NCBI RefSeq assembly: GCF_014873495.1
Contig: NZ_JADBGF010000001.1
Coordinates: forward strand, 5,642,001-5,706,000
DNA from: Streptomyces stelliscabiei
GTDB lineage: Bacteria > Actinomycetota > Actinomycetes > Streptomycetales > Streptomycetaceae
Direction of reading: 5' to 3'
DNA: 64,000 nucleotides
In this document: one piece after another, positions 23,516 to 31,295 of the stretch
Numbering within the stretch: the stretch's first letter is position 1
Layout: each line of letters starts with the position of its first letter
Translations under genes and position numbers: made by a program
Notes under the pieces: model-generated
Database searches by the model: none
Seen by the model: the letters and a program-made list of their open reading frames with translations, nothing else
Told to the model about the DNA's origin: nothing

Positions 23516-24733
23516 ATGGCAGCTGCTTCGGACCTTGCTTTCGACCCGTGGGACCCCGACTTCGTGGCCGATCCGTACCCGGCCTACGCGGAGCTGCGGG
23601 CCCGGGGCCGGGTGCGGTACTTCGAGCCCACGAACCAGTGGCTCGTCCCGCACCACGCGGACGTCTCGGCGTTGCTGCGGGACCGGCGGCTCGGGCGGAC
23701 GTACCAGCACAGGTTCACGCACGAGGACTTCGGCCGGAGTGCCCCGCCTGCGGAGCACGAGCCGTTCCACACGCTGAACGACCACGGGATGCTCGACCTG
23801 GAGCCCCCGGACCACACACGGATCCGGCGGCTGGTGTCGAAGGCGTTCACCCCGCGCACGGTGGAGCAGCTGAAGCCGTACGTGGAGGGGCTGGCCGGTG
23901 AGCTGGTGGCCGGGCTGGTCGAGGCCGGCGGGGGCGACCTGCTGACGGACGTCGCGGAGCCGCTGCCGGTGGCGGTGATCGCCGAGATGCTCGGCATCCC
24001 CGAGTCGGACCGGGCGCAGCTGCGGCCGTGGTCGGCGGACATCTGCGGCATGTACGAGCTGAGCCCTTCGGACGAGACGGCGAAGCGGGCGGTGCGGGCG
24101 TCGGTGGAGTTCTCGGAGTTCCTGCGGGAGCTGATCGCGCACCGCAGGGTCGAGCCGGGCGAGGACCTCATCTCGGGCCTGATCGCCGCGTACGACCAGG
24201 GAGACCGTCTCACCGAGCAGGAGATGATCTCCACCTGTGTGCTGCTGCTGAACGCGGGCCACGAGGCGACGGTGAACGCCACGGTGAACGGCTGGTGGGC
24301 GCTGTTCCGCAACCCGGAGCAGTTGGCGGCCCTGCGCGCGGACCACTCGCTGGTGCCGACGGCGGTGGAGGAGCTGATGCGGTACGACACTCCGCTGCAG
24401 CTGTTCGAGCGGTGGGTGCTGGACGACATCGAGATCGACGGGACGACGGTTCCACGAGGCGCGGAGATCGCGATGCTGTTCGGCTCGGCGAATCATGACC
24501 CGTCCGTGTTCGCGGCCCCCGAGAAGCTGGACCTCACCCGCCAGGAGAACCCGCACATCTCCTTCAGCGCGGGCATCCACTACTGCATCGGCGCCCCCCT
24601 CGCCCGTATCGAACTGGCCGCCTCGATGACGGCCCTCCTGAGGAAGGCCCCGACGCTCGCCCTCGCCACCGAGCCGACCCGAAAGCCGAACTTCGTGATC
24701 CGGGGCCTGGACGGCCTGACCGTCGAGATCTGA
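23516..24733 (+). CDS. Cytochrome P450 (CYP107-like)
   Basis: 405 residues, a soluble class I bacterial P450. The haem-binding loop is FSAGIHYCIGAPLAR with the axial Cys357; the K-helix ExxR is in E-E-L-M-R (about 286-289). The I-helix oxygen-binding motif is AGHEAT (247-252), with His-Glu before Ala-Thr. L-E-P-P-D-H-T-R-I-R-R is the typical C-helix. From memory, the position matches CYP107P1 of S. coelicolor. The substrate is unknown. No ferredoxin or ferredoxin reductase gene is adjacent, so electron partners must lie elsewhere. There is no other biosynthetic gene nearby. Confidence 0.92.
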   Translation: MAAASDLAFDPWDPDFVADPYPAYAELRARGRVRYFEPTNQWLVPHHADVSALLRDRRLGRTYQHRFTHEDFGRSAPPAEHEPFHTLNDHGMLDLEPPDHTRIRRLVSKAFTPRTVEQLKPYVEGLAGELVAGLVEAGGGDLLTDVAEPLPVAVIAEMLGIPESDRAQLRPWSADICGMYELSPSDETAKRAVRASVEFSEFLRELIAHRRVEPGEDLISGLIAAYDQGDRLTEQEMISTCVLLLNAGHEATVNATVNGWWALFRNPEQLAALRADHSLVPTAVEELMRYDTPLQLFERWVLDDIEIDGTTVPRGAEIAMLFGSANHDPSVFAAPEKLDLTRQENPHISFSAGIHYCIGAPLARIELAASMTALLRKAPTLALATEPTRKPNFVIRGLDGLTVEI

Positions 24734-24850
24734 GAAACCCCCACCGCCAGACTCCGTCCCGGACCCTCACCGCCGGACCCCGGCCTCCGGCTCCCGCACC
24801 GGTCCAGACCCCGGCCCCCGCTCCGGAACCGGCCCCCGCTCCGAACCCGG

Positions 24851-25171
24851 TCACGCATCTGGACCTGGCCCGGGACCTGGTCCTGGTCCAGGTCCCGGAC
24901 CCGACCGCGACTTCGATCCGGCACCCGACCGCCCTCGCCGAGCCCACAGCCAAGCGATCGCCAGGCAGACGGCGGCCGGGAGAGCGGCTCCGGTCAGGGC
25001 GGCGAAGGGGAGTTCGGTGGCGAGGACGGTGTAGTCCGTGCCCTCGCCCTCGAAGCCTCCCCCGAGGTGGCGTCGCGTACGGTCGGAGGTGCTCCAGGCG
25101 AGCGTCGCGGCCACCGCGCCCGCCGCCGACAGCGCGCACCCGCCACACCCCGCGACGCTCTGCCGATCCAA
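24851..25171 (-). CDS. Possible small membrane protein with Gly-Pro tail
   Basis: A tentative 106-residue frame from TTG at 25171, where AAGGGG lies 6 nt upstream. It has two membrane segments (VAGCGGCALSAAGAVAATLA and FAALTGAALPAAVCLAIAWL) with a loop between, then a basic WARRGR stretch and a repeated Gly-Pro tail. It follows the ABC permease gene on the same strand with a 212-nt gap. The hydrophobic pattern supports coding, but the start is uncertain and the 3' part is low-complexity. The region 24734-24850 downstream is Pro-coding low-complexity sequence with no clear gene. Confidence 0.4.
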   Translation of the reverse strand: MDRQSVAGCGGCALSAAGAVAATLAWSTSDRTRRHLGGGFEGEGTDYTVLATELPFAALTGAALPAAVCLAIAWLWARRGRSGAGSKSRSGPGPGPGPGPGPGPDA

Positions 25172-25383
25172 CCCGCGCCCCTTGCCCGCCCACCCGCTGC
25201 TCCGGGTTGCCCCGGCCGGTCCATGACCGAAGGGACGCGCCTTCTCCCGCCCTGGTTCTCCCGGCCGGCGGCACGTGCTCCCAGCACCGCGCGGCGCACG
25301 ACTCCACCCGCCCCGAAGCCGTATGAGCGACCCCCGCCCGGTGAAGCCGCCCGCGCCGCCCCGCCCCACCGCCTCCGGCACCC

Positions 25384-27051
25384 TCAGCTGCTGAGATCCC
25401 GCCGCCGCAGCCCGGCCAGACCCCCGGCGACCAGCAGCACCGCGACCCCGGTCAGGGCCAGCACCGGCGTCCACTCCATCTCCCCGCCCGGCAGCTTCGG
25501 GAGGTGACCGAAGGGGGAGAGGTCGAGGACGGCGCGGGGGGCGTCGAGCGCGGGGCCGATCCAGCCGATGAGGAGAACGGCTCCGGCGAGGCCCCACGCC
25601 GCCGGTGCCGCTCGGGGCGTGAGCCCGTACAGCAGGACGGCGGCGCCGCCGATGACCCACACCCCGGCGACCTGGACGAGGCAGCCGCCCAGGATCGGAC
25701 CGGCCCCCTTGCCGTGGCCGAGGGCGAAGCCGAGACCGGCGAGAAGCATGATCCAGACGGTTCCGCCGAAGGCGACGGCCAGATGCCCGGCGGCCCAGCG
25801 GACCCGGCCCACCGCGTTGGCGAGCAGCGGTTCGGCGCGGCCGGAGGTCTCCTCGCCGTGCAGGCGCAGCACGGTGGCGACGACGTACAGCGCGGCGATC
25901 AGCCCGAGCATGCTGATCATCGAGGCGAGGAACGCGTCGGTCAGACCGGACCGGCCGCCCATGCGCTCGAAGATCTCGCGGGCGCCTTCGTTGTCACCGA
26001 CGAAGTCGGCCGCGCCCTCGGCCAGCCCGCCGTAGACGAGCCCGGCGAGGAAGAAGCCGACGCTCCAGCCGAGGACGCTGCCGCGTTGCAGCCGCCAGGC
26101 CAGCGCGCCGGCCGTGCCCAGTCGGCCGGCCGCGGGTCCCGGACGGGTCGGCAGGAAGCTCATGCCGACGTCGCGGCGCCCGGCGAGTTCGTACGCCACC
26201 GCGCCCTGGAGCGCCGTCGCCGCCACGAACAGCAGCAGCACCCACCATCGCTCCTCCGCGAACGAACGCTCGTTCTCCAGCCACCCCAGCGGCGACACCC
26301 ACGTCAAGAAAGACGAACCTTCGTTCGCGGAAGCATCGCCGGCCGCCCGGAGCACGAACGCCCCGCCCAGCACCCCCGCCGTCAGCCCCCGCGCCAGCCG
26401 GGCGCTCTCCGTAAGTTGCGCGACCACCGCCGCCATCGTCGCGAACACCATCCCGACGCCCGCGATCCCCAGCCCGAAGGCGGCCGCGCCCACCGCCCCC
26501 TGTCCGGACAGGCCGAGCGTGACGAGTGCCGCCAGGCCGCCGTTCGCGACGGCCGCCGTGAGCAGGGCGGCCGTCAGCGGCGCCCGCCGGCCGACCATGC
26601 CCGACGCGATCAGTTCCTGCCGACCGCTCTCCTCCTCGTCGCGGGTGTGGCGGATGACGACGAGGAGGCTCATCACGGCGGCGAGGAGAGCGGCGTAGAC
26701 GCCGACGCGCCAGGCGGTCAGGGCGCCGAGGGAGTCGTCGAAGACGGGGCCGACCAGGGCGCGCAGCGACGCGTTCGTGGTCATCTGACGCATGAGGTCG
26801 GCGCGTTCGGCGGCGGTGCCGTACAGGCTGCGCAGGCTGTTCGGCATGGACAGGACCATCAGCCCGGTCACCGCGACCCAGACCGGGACCATCACACGGT
26901 CGCGCCGCAGGGCGAACCGCACCAGGGTTCCTGTGCCGGCCAGTGGCCGGGCCCCGCCGGACCGGGCGGCGAACGGGGTGGCGGATGCGGACGGTTCGCC
27001 GCGCTCGCCCGGTCCCGTGGGGTCGGCCGGTTCGGTGGTGACGGCGGTCAT
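25384..27051 (-). CDS. ABC-2 type exporter permease (polyketide/antibiotic-efflux type)
   Basis: 555 residues with about twelve membrane helices in two similar halves (first half from LVRFALRRDRVMVPVWVAV, second from WRLQRGSVLGWSVGFFLAGL). This doubled architecture fits the actinobacterial permeases annotated as tetronasin/anthracycline-type exporters. It works with the ATPase encoded just upstream and pumps an unknown compound outward. The ATG at 27051 overlaps the ATPase stop by 4 nt. A longer in-frame extension inside the ATPase gene is rejected. The divergent MarR/GbsR-like gene is the probable regulator. Confidence 0.85.
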   Translation of the reverse strand: MTAVTTEPADPTGPGERGEPSASATPFAARSGGARPLAGTGTLVRFALRRDRVMVPVWVAVTGLMVLSMPNSLRSLYGTAAERADLMRQMTTNASLRALVGPVFDDSLGALTAWRVGVYAALLAAVMSLLVVIRHTRDEEESGRQELIASGMVGRRAPLTAALLTAAVANGGLAALVTLGLSGQGAVGAAAFGLGIAGVGMVFATMAAVVAQLTESARLARGLTAGVLGGAFVLRAAGDASANEGSSFLTWVSPLGWLENERSFAEERWWVLLLFVAATALQGAVAYELAGRRDVGMSFLPTRPGPAAGRLGTAGALAWRLQRGSVLGWSVGFFLAGLVYGGLAEGAADFVGDNEGAREIFERMGGRSGLTDAFLASMISMLGLIAALYVVATVLRLHGEETSGRAEPLLANAVGRVRWAAGHLAVAFGGTVWIMLLAGLGFALGHGKGAGPILGGCLVQVAGVWVIGGAAVLLYGLTPRAAPAAWGLAGAVLLIGWIGPALDAPRAVLDLSPFGHLPKLPGGEMEWTPVLALTGVAVLLVAGGLAGLRRRDLSS

Positions 27052-27974
27052 CGCGTGACCGCCTCCTCCCGGGTGCCCCGCGTGTCGTCCTGGTAGTGCC
27101 GCAGGAACAGTTCCTCCAGGGTCGGGGGAGTGGAGGTCAGGGACCGTACGCCGGAGTCGGTCAGGGAGCGGAGGACGGCGTCGAGCTTGTCGGTGTCGAC
27201 CTGGAGGTGGACGCGATGGCCCCGCACGTCGAGGTCGTGGACGCCGGGGAGGCCGGCCAGGCCGCTCGGTGGACCGGCGAGTTCGGCGGTGACGGTGGTG
27301 CGGGTGAGGTGGCGCAGTTCGGTGAGGGAGCCGCTCTCGACGGTGACGCCCTTGCGGATGATGCTCACCCGGTCGCACAACTCCTCGACCTCGCTGAGGA
27401 TGTGGGACGACAGCAGGACCGTACGGCCCCGGTCGCGCTCCTCCCGTACGCACCGCTGGAAGACCTCCTCCATCAGCGGGTCCAGGCCCGAGGTCGGCTC
27501 GTCCAGGATGAGGAGGTCCACGTCGGAGGCGAAGGCGGCGACGAGGGCGACCTTCTGGCGGTTGCCCTTGGAGTAGGTGCGGCCCTTCTTGGTCGGGTCC
27601 AGCTCGAACCGCTCGACCAGCTCCGCGCGGCGCCCCGCGTCCAGCCCGCCCCGCAGCCTCCCGTAGAGGTCGATGACCTCGCCGCCGGACAGGTTCCGCC
27701 ACAGGGTCACGTCGCCGGGGACGTACGCGATGCGGCGGTGCACCTCGACGGCGTCCGCCCACGGGTCGCGGCCCAGGACCCGTACGGCGCCGGAGTCGGC
27801 GCGGAGCAGGCCGAGCAGGACGCGGATGGCGGTGGACTTCCCGGCGCCGTTCGGGCCGAGGAAGCCGTGGACCTCGCCGGTCTCGACGGTCAGGTCGAGG
27901 CCGTCCAGCGCGTGGGTCCGTCCGAAGGACTTGTGGAGTCCGGATACCTCAAGTGCGGGAAGGGCCTTCGTCAT
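27048..27974 (-). CDS. ABC transporter ATP-binding protein
   Basis: 308 residues. Walker A is GPNGAGKST, the Q-loop region is Y-V-P-G-D-V-T-L-W, Walker B is LLILDEPTSGLDP, and the switch His is in LLSSHILSEVEEL. The signature motif is degenerate: Y-S-K-G-N-R-Q-K instead of LSGGQ, a known feature of this exporter subfamily. A C-terminal 80-residue domain (TTVTAELAGPPSG onwards) is typical of DrrA-like subunits. It energises the permease encoded downstream with a 4-nt overlap. The start is ATG 27974; a strong palindrome lies 18 nt upstream, in position to block transcription. Confidence 0.92.
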   Translation of the reverse strand: MTKALPALEVSGLHKSFGRTHALDGLDLTVETGEVHGFLGPNGAGKSTAIRVLLGLLRADSGAVRVLGRDPWADAVEVHRRIAYVPGDVTLWRNLSGGEVIDLYGRLRGGLDAGRRAELVERFELDPTKKGRTYSKGNRQKVALVAAFASDVDLLILDEPTSGLDPLMEEVFQRCVREERDRGRTVLLSSHILSEVEELCDRVSIIRKGVTVESGSLTELRHLTRTTVTAELAGPPSGLAGLPGVHDLDVRGHRVHLQVDTDKLDAVLRSLTDSGVRSLTSTPPTLEELFLRHYQDDTRGTREEAVTR

Positions 27975-27991
27975 GTTCAGAACGTACGCTT

Positions 27992-28011
27992 ACTTCAGAA
28001 ATTTGTGAAGT
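27992..28011. promoter_or_regulatory. 20-bp operator-like palindrome
   Basis: ACTTCA-S-AAATTT-S-TGAAGT, symmetrical except for one mismatched base pair. It lies in the most A/T-rich part of the divergent region, 18 nt before the ABC ATPase start and 97 nt before the MarR/GbsR-like start. It is a probable operator of that regulator. Confidence 0.65.
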
Positions 28012-28108
28012 TAAGGAAGGGTGTGAATGGCCGGTAGGCTGGCCGTGCTGTCTGACCAGGGGAGATCAGATACCGCGAGGACGACGACCGGCGAGGGAGT
28101 GACCAGGG

Positions 28109-28684
28109 ATGACGGACCCGAAGGCCGGAGCAGGGACTGGAGCGGAGAGCGGAGCGGAAGCCGGAGCGAAAGCCGCTGTGGGGGTCGGGTCGGAGGGCCT
28201 GGGGCTGGGGCGGGACGTCGAGTCGGTCTCCCGTTTCGTCGAGAACTTCGCGGCGCAGCTCGTCGAGGCCGGGGTTCCCCGCATGCCGGCCCGGGTCTTC
28301 GCCGCGCTCCTCGCCTCCGACACCGGCGCGCTGACCTCGGTCGAGCTGGGCGAACAGTTGCGGATCAGTCCGGCGGCCGTGTCCGGAGCCGTCCGCTACC
28401 TCGCCCAGGTGCACCTGGTGTCCCGTGAGCGCGAGCCCGGTTCGCGCCGCGAGCGCTACCGCGTCCACAGCGACCAGTGGTACGAGGCTCTCACCAACCG
28501 CGAGGCCATCATCAAGCGCTGGGAGGAGTCGTTGCGCGAGGGCGTGGCCAGCCTGGGCGCCGACACCCCGGCGGGGCGCCGGCTCGCCGAGACCCTCGCC
28601 TTCTTCGAGTTCGTCGAGACCGAGGTCGAGGCCATGATGCGGCGCTGGCGCGCCCGCCGCGACGAGCTGTTCCCCCGGGGCTGA
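28109..28684 (+). CDS. MarR/GbsR-family transcriptional regulator
   Basis: 191 residues. A Gly/Ala-rich N-terminus of about 30 residues precedes a winged helix (ARVFAALLASDTGALTSVEL, EQLRISPAAVSGAVRYLAQV, then VSREREPGSRRERYRV as the wing). A long C-terminal helical dimerisation part follows. This is the actinobacterial GbsR-like subgroup usually located next to ABC exporters. It is divergent from the ABC exporter operon, with a palindrome between them, so it most likely represses both. The start is ATG 28109. Confidence 0.82.
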   Translation: MTDPKAGAGTGAESGAEAGAKAAVGVGSEGLGLGRDVESVSRFVENFAAQLVEAGVPRMPARVFAALLASDTGALTSVELGEQLRISPAAVSGAVRYLAQVHLVSREREPGSRRERYRVHSDQWYEALTNREAIIKRWEESLREGVASLGADTPAGRRLAETLAFFEFVETEVEAMMRRWRARRDELFPRG

Positions 28685-28707
28685 CCGGCGCGGCCGGGAG
28701 AGGACTG

Positions 28708-29160
28708 CTACCCGTCCGCCTTCTCGGCGCCCGTCTCCGTACGGCTCGCCAGACGCTCGTAGCGCTGCCTCGCCGCCTGGGGGGTCTGGAGTCCGAGGCC
28801 GAAGGCGATCTCCGGCCAGGTCATGCCGCGCCCCCGGGCCATGTCGAGAAGGCCGACCTCCAGCTCGTCCATCTCGCCACGGGCGAGGGGGACGAGGGTC
28901 AGGGCGGCGGTGATGTCGGCGCGGTCGACCTCGGCTTCGCCGTCGTCGAGGAGGGCGGCCCCGCTGAGCAGGTACGAGACCAGCCTGATCGCCTCCTGGG
29001 GATGGAGGACGTGCGGGTGGACCTGGCGACGGCGCTGCTCGTCCGTGGTCGCGTGCCGCTCGGCGATGCGGAACAGGGAGGTGTGGACGCGTTGGGCCCG
29101 CGCCTCGTCCGCGCTCGGGGGTGAGAAGGGGTCGCTGGGCTGCGGAGGTGTCGACGGCAT
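28708..29160 (-). CDS. Putative DNA-binding protein (helix-turn-helix near C-terminus)
   Basis: 150 residues from the ATG at 29160; an extension to 29184 lacks support. The C-terminal part reads as a helix-turn-helix (GMTWPEIAFGLGLQTPQAAR, then QRYERL), and an acidic middle (LDDGEAEVDRADITAALTLV) precedes it. Proteins of this kind are annotated in Streptomyces as DNA-binding proteins; no target is known. Just upstream, 29175-29195 is A/T-rich and contains ACAAC-TT-GTTGT, an operator-like symmetry that could serve autoregulation. Confidence 0.6.
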   Translation of the reverse strand: MPSTPPQPSDPFSPPSADEARAQRVHTSLFRIAERHATTDEQRRRQVHPHVLHPQEAIRLVSYLLSGAALLDDGEAEVDRADITAALTLVPLARGEMDELEVGLLDMARGRGMTWPEIAFGLGLQTPQAARQRYERLASRTETGAEKADG

Positions 29161-29324
29161 GCGAACAGCCTGTAATGCAAACAACTTGTTGTCAACGGAT
29201 TATTGTCCGGCGCGGCCGCGGCGACGTCCGCCTCACCCTGCACCTGCCCGCTGGCCCGCTGGCCCGCTGCCCGCTGCCCGCTGCCCCCTGCCCCCGCCCT
29301 CGCGCCCCTGCCCCCGCCCCCGCG

Positions 29325-29894
29325 TCAGCGCCGCCCGCCGAACTCCCACAGATGAACCTCGACGTCCGCGTACCGCTCCCCGGCGAGTACGGCGCGCGCC
29401 GCGTCCCCGTCCGGGGCCCGGACCAGCGCGGCCGTACCCAGCCAGGCCGTGCCGTCGTCGGACAGGAGCGGCCCGTACGCGATCAGCTCGTCCCGCCACG
29501 CGGCCGGTACGACGAGATCCGCCGCGCCGCCCGAACCGGGGCCGGTGCCGGGACCGAGGCCGAGCACCAGGTACCGGTTGCCCCCGCTCCGGCCGCCCGG
29601 GAACTCCCACATCGTGCGGCCCAGCAGATTCCGCCACCGCCGCAGCAGCACGTCCCGGAACACACCGGCCTGCTGGTTGGGCTCGTCGAACGCGAAGGCC
29701 CGCGCCGCGGCGGAATCCGGCAGGTCGACGATGTGTACACTCCCGGACGGCGTCTCGCCGTCCTCCGCGAAGGTCGGGCCCCGGGCGATCAGCTCCTTCG
29801 CGTACCCGTCCATGTAGGACCAGTGCGCCTGGACCAACTCCTCGCGCAGATCGAGGGAACCGGGGCGGTCGCGGTGATAGCAGAGGAACTCCAT
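29325..29894 (-). CDS. Protein with two YciI-like domains
   Basis: 189 residues from the ATG at 29894. The first half (M-E-F-L-C-Y-H-R-D-R, DGYAKELIARGPTFAEDGE, RAFAFDEPNQQAGVF, ending in M-W-E-F) is a YCII-related ferredoxin-like fold. The second half repeats the plan: NRYLVLGLGPG, RDELIAYGPLLSDDGTAWLG, ARAVLAGERYADVEVHLWEF. So this is an internal duplication with a Gly-rich linker. YciI proteins have been proposed as small hydrolases or dimeric sensors with a conserved His/Asp pair. The second copy has lost the His-Trp seen in the first. The 164-nt region 29161-29324 downstream is C/T-rich and low-complexity. Confidence 0.65.
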   Translation of the reverse strand: MEFLCYHRDRPGSLDLREELVQAHWSYMDGYAKELIARGPTFAEDGETPSGSVHIVDLPDSAAARAFAFDEPNQQAGVFRDVLLRRWRNLLGRTMWEFPGGRSGGNRYLVLGLGPGTGPGSGGAADLVVPAAWRDELIAYGPLLSDDGTAWLGTAALVRAPDGDAARAVLAGERYADVEVHLWEFGGRR

Positions 29895-30092
29895 GGCCGA
29901 AGCCTCGCCTCCCGCCGACGCCACCTCAAGAGGATTTTGGGTCGCACCCTCGGCGGGGGGCGAGGGCGGAAGACAACCCGCCGACAACCCGCCGACAACC
30001 CGGCAGGAGTAACAACAGGAACTGCGAATGGTCCGCGCGGATGAATGCGGATTAATGTGGGGAGGTCATCTCCCAGCGGGATGCCACGTGCC

Positions 30093-30128
30093 GGAACCCC
30101 GGCTCGATTACGGCGAGCCGGGGTTTCC
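30093..30128. terminator. Hairpin terminator of the secreted-protein gene
   Basis: A 14-bp stem with one bulged base (30093-30106 and 30114-30128) and a 7-nt loop. It lies 40 nt beyond the stop of the leftward gene at 30168. The flanking 29940-30012 holds a CCCGCCGACAA direct repeat. Confidence 0.65.
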
Positions 30129-30167
30129 GCTGGTGCGACGAGGCCTTCAGACCTCCGTTTTCCGGGG

Positions 30168-30737
30168 TCAGTGGTGTCCGTTGTTGATCACGCGGAAGCT
30201 GCCCACGATCGCCAGATTCTGCAGCTGCTGCTGTCCGGCCACCGAGTGGCTGGAGCTGCGCGGGCCGACCGTGGCGACGGGAGCGCCGTTGTCACAGGTG
30301 ACCCCGTTGTAGAACTCGACGGTCCGGTCGCTTTCGTTCCGGATGTTGAAGCTGGTGCTGTTGAGCGGCGGGACGATCAGGCTGTTCACATTGACCACGG
30401 CGATGCAGGAACCCGGGTCGGCGGAGTAGGACCGCTCGTTGATGTAGATCCGTCCCTCTTCCCGGTTGTCACCCCGGCCCTCACTCCGGCCCTCACCGCG
30501 GCCCTCGCCCCTCTTGCCGCCCCAGTTCTCCTTGCCCCCGGGGTCGGAGGAGGCGTTCGAGCCGGCCTCGGTGCCGGTGCCGTTGCCGCCGCGGGGGGCG
30601 ACGGGGGCCGCGTCCTGGACGAGCGAGGTGGTCTTCGGGGCGGACTCCAGAGCGGAGCTGGCGTACGTGACACCTGTGGCGGCCGCGACTGCCACGCCGA
30701 CGGAGGCGGCGATCACCGTGACTTTACGAGTGCGCAA
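30168..30737 (-). CDS. Secreted protein with Gly-Glu-Arg repeats
   Basis: 189 residues from a TTG at 30737, with GGGGA 6 nt before it. Residues 1-30 are a signal peptide (RTRKVTVIAASVGVAVAAAT, then GVTYASS). A Ser/Gly/Asn-rich stretch leads to a hydrophilic run of G-E-G-R / S-E-G-R units near residues 85-105. A compact C-terminal domain (about 105-189) follows, with N-E-R-S-Y-S-A-D-P-G-S-C, VNSLIVPPLNSTSFNIRNES, EFYNGVTCDNG and HSVAGQQQLQNLAIVGSFRV. Two cysteines could form a disulfide. I do not recognise the family. Longer in-frame starts lie upstream of two inverted repeats and are unlikely. Confidence 0.65.
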   Translation of the reverse strand: MRTRKVTVIAASVGVAVAAATGVTYASSALESAPKTTSLVQDAAPVAPRGGNGTGTEAGSNASSDPGGKENWGGKRGEGRGEGRSEGRGDNREEGRIYINERSYSADPGSCIAVVNVNSLIVPPLNSTSFNIRNESDRTVEFYNGVTCDNGAPVATVGPRSSSHSVAGQQQLQNLAIVGSFRVINNGHH

Positions 30738-30753
30738 TGCACTTCCCCTTCTC

Positions 30754-30790
30754 TTCGTTCTCGTCGACAGGACCTGCCGACGAGAACGAA
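30754..30790. promoter_or_regulatory. 37-bp near-perfect inverted repeat in the leader
   Basis: Arms of 13 bp (30754-30766 and 30778-30790, TTCGTTCTCGTCG and its inverse) match perfectly, and the 11-nt centre is itself nearly symmetrical (CAGGACCTG). It lies 17-53 nt upstream of the TTG of the secreted-protein gene, either as an operator or as a 5'-UTR hairpin that would hold the ribosome binding site at its foot. Confidence 0.6.
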
Positions 30791-30793
30791 CGT

Positions 30794-30818
30794 AATGACG
30801 GCCAATTCGGCTGTCATT
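30794..30818. promoter_or_regulatory. Second inverted repeat upstream of the secreted-protein gene
   Basis: AATGACGGCC-N5-GGCTGTCATT (30794-30803 and 30809-30818), with one mismatched pair, directly next to the 37-bp repeat. Two adjacent palindromes suggest a complex regulatory region. Confidence 0.5.
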
Positions 30819-31295
30819 TCGAGAGGGCCGGGGACGGGGGCGAATACAGGGCTGAACGGCCGCATGAATTGTCGCCCCGGAGAGTGACGATCGGCGCGCC
30901 TGACGACCCATCAAAATATGGCAATGAGCTGGTACTTTGAAGCGAGGGAAGCCATTGTTCGAAACACGCTGACGCGTCGTCACCCTCTTGGAGGCGCCGA
31001 GAGCGGACCGCACTCTGAGGAGCCGTCAGGTCGCTCCACCGCCCGCACAGCTGACGGTCACTCAACATGCCTCGGGGCGCTGCGAATGCGCCGTGCGCCC
31101 CGTCGCGTGAATTCCGGCCGGGTAAGTGATCGACAACGGCGTGTCGCACGCTTTCAGGGGCCTCGCCTGCACTATCGTGATCGGCCCTCCGGCGTGCATC
31201 CGGCGTGCATCCGGCGTGCATCCGGCGTGCATCGGGCGTGCGTCGGGCGGGCGCCGAGACCTGAACGACGCGCACCGCCCGGCACTCGCCCCGCA
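30819..31295. other. Intergenic region with 11-bp tandem repeat
   Basis: There is no gene here. 30905-30960 is relatively A/T-rich, probably the promoter zone for the leftward secreted-protein gene. 31189-31243 is a tandem array of the 11-mer CCGGCGTGCAT, four exact copies and one degenerate copy, about 50 nt beyond the stop of the kinase-like gene at 31296. Confidence 0.6.

Noticed and set aside
23516..24733. P450 as the marker of a biosynthetic gene cluster
   Set aside because: There are no synthase, thioesterase, tailoring or ferredoxin genes around it; its neighbours are regulators and an ABC exporter of unclear substrate.
25504..27096. Rightward 530-codon open frame opposite the ABC permease gene
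   Set aside because: It is the antisense shadow of a clearly hydrophobic permease; its composition is Gln/Arg/Ala/Gly-rich without any family motif. High GC makes such frames routine.
31189..31243. Possible CRISPR-like repeats
   Set aside because: The 11-bp units are directly adjacent with no spacers, and no cas genes are present.
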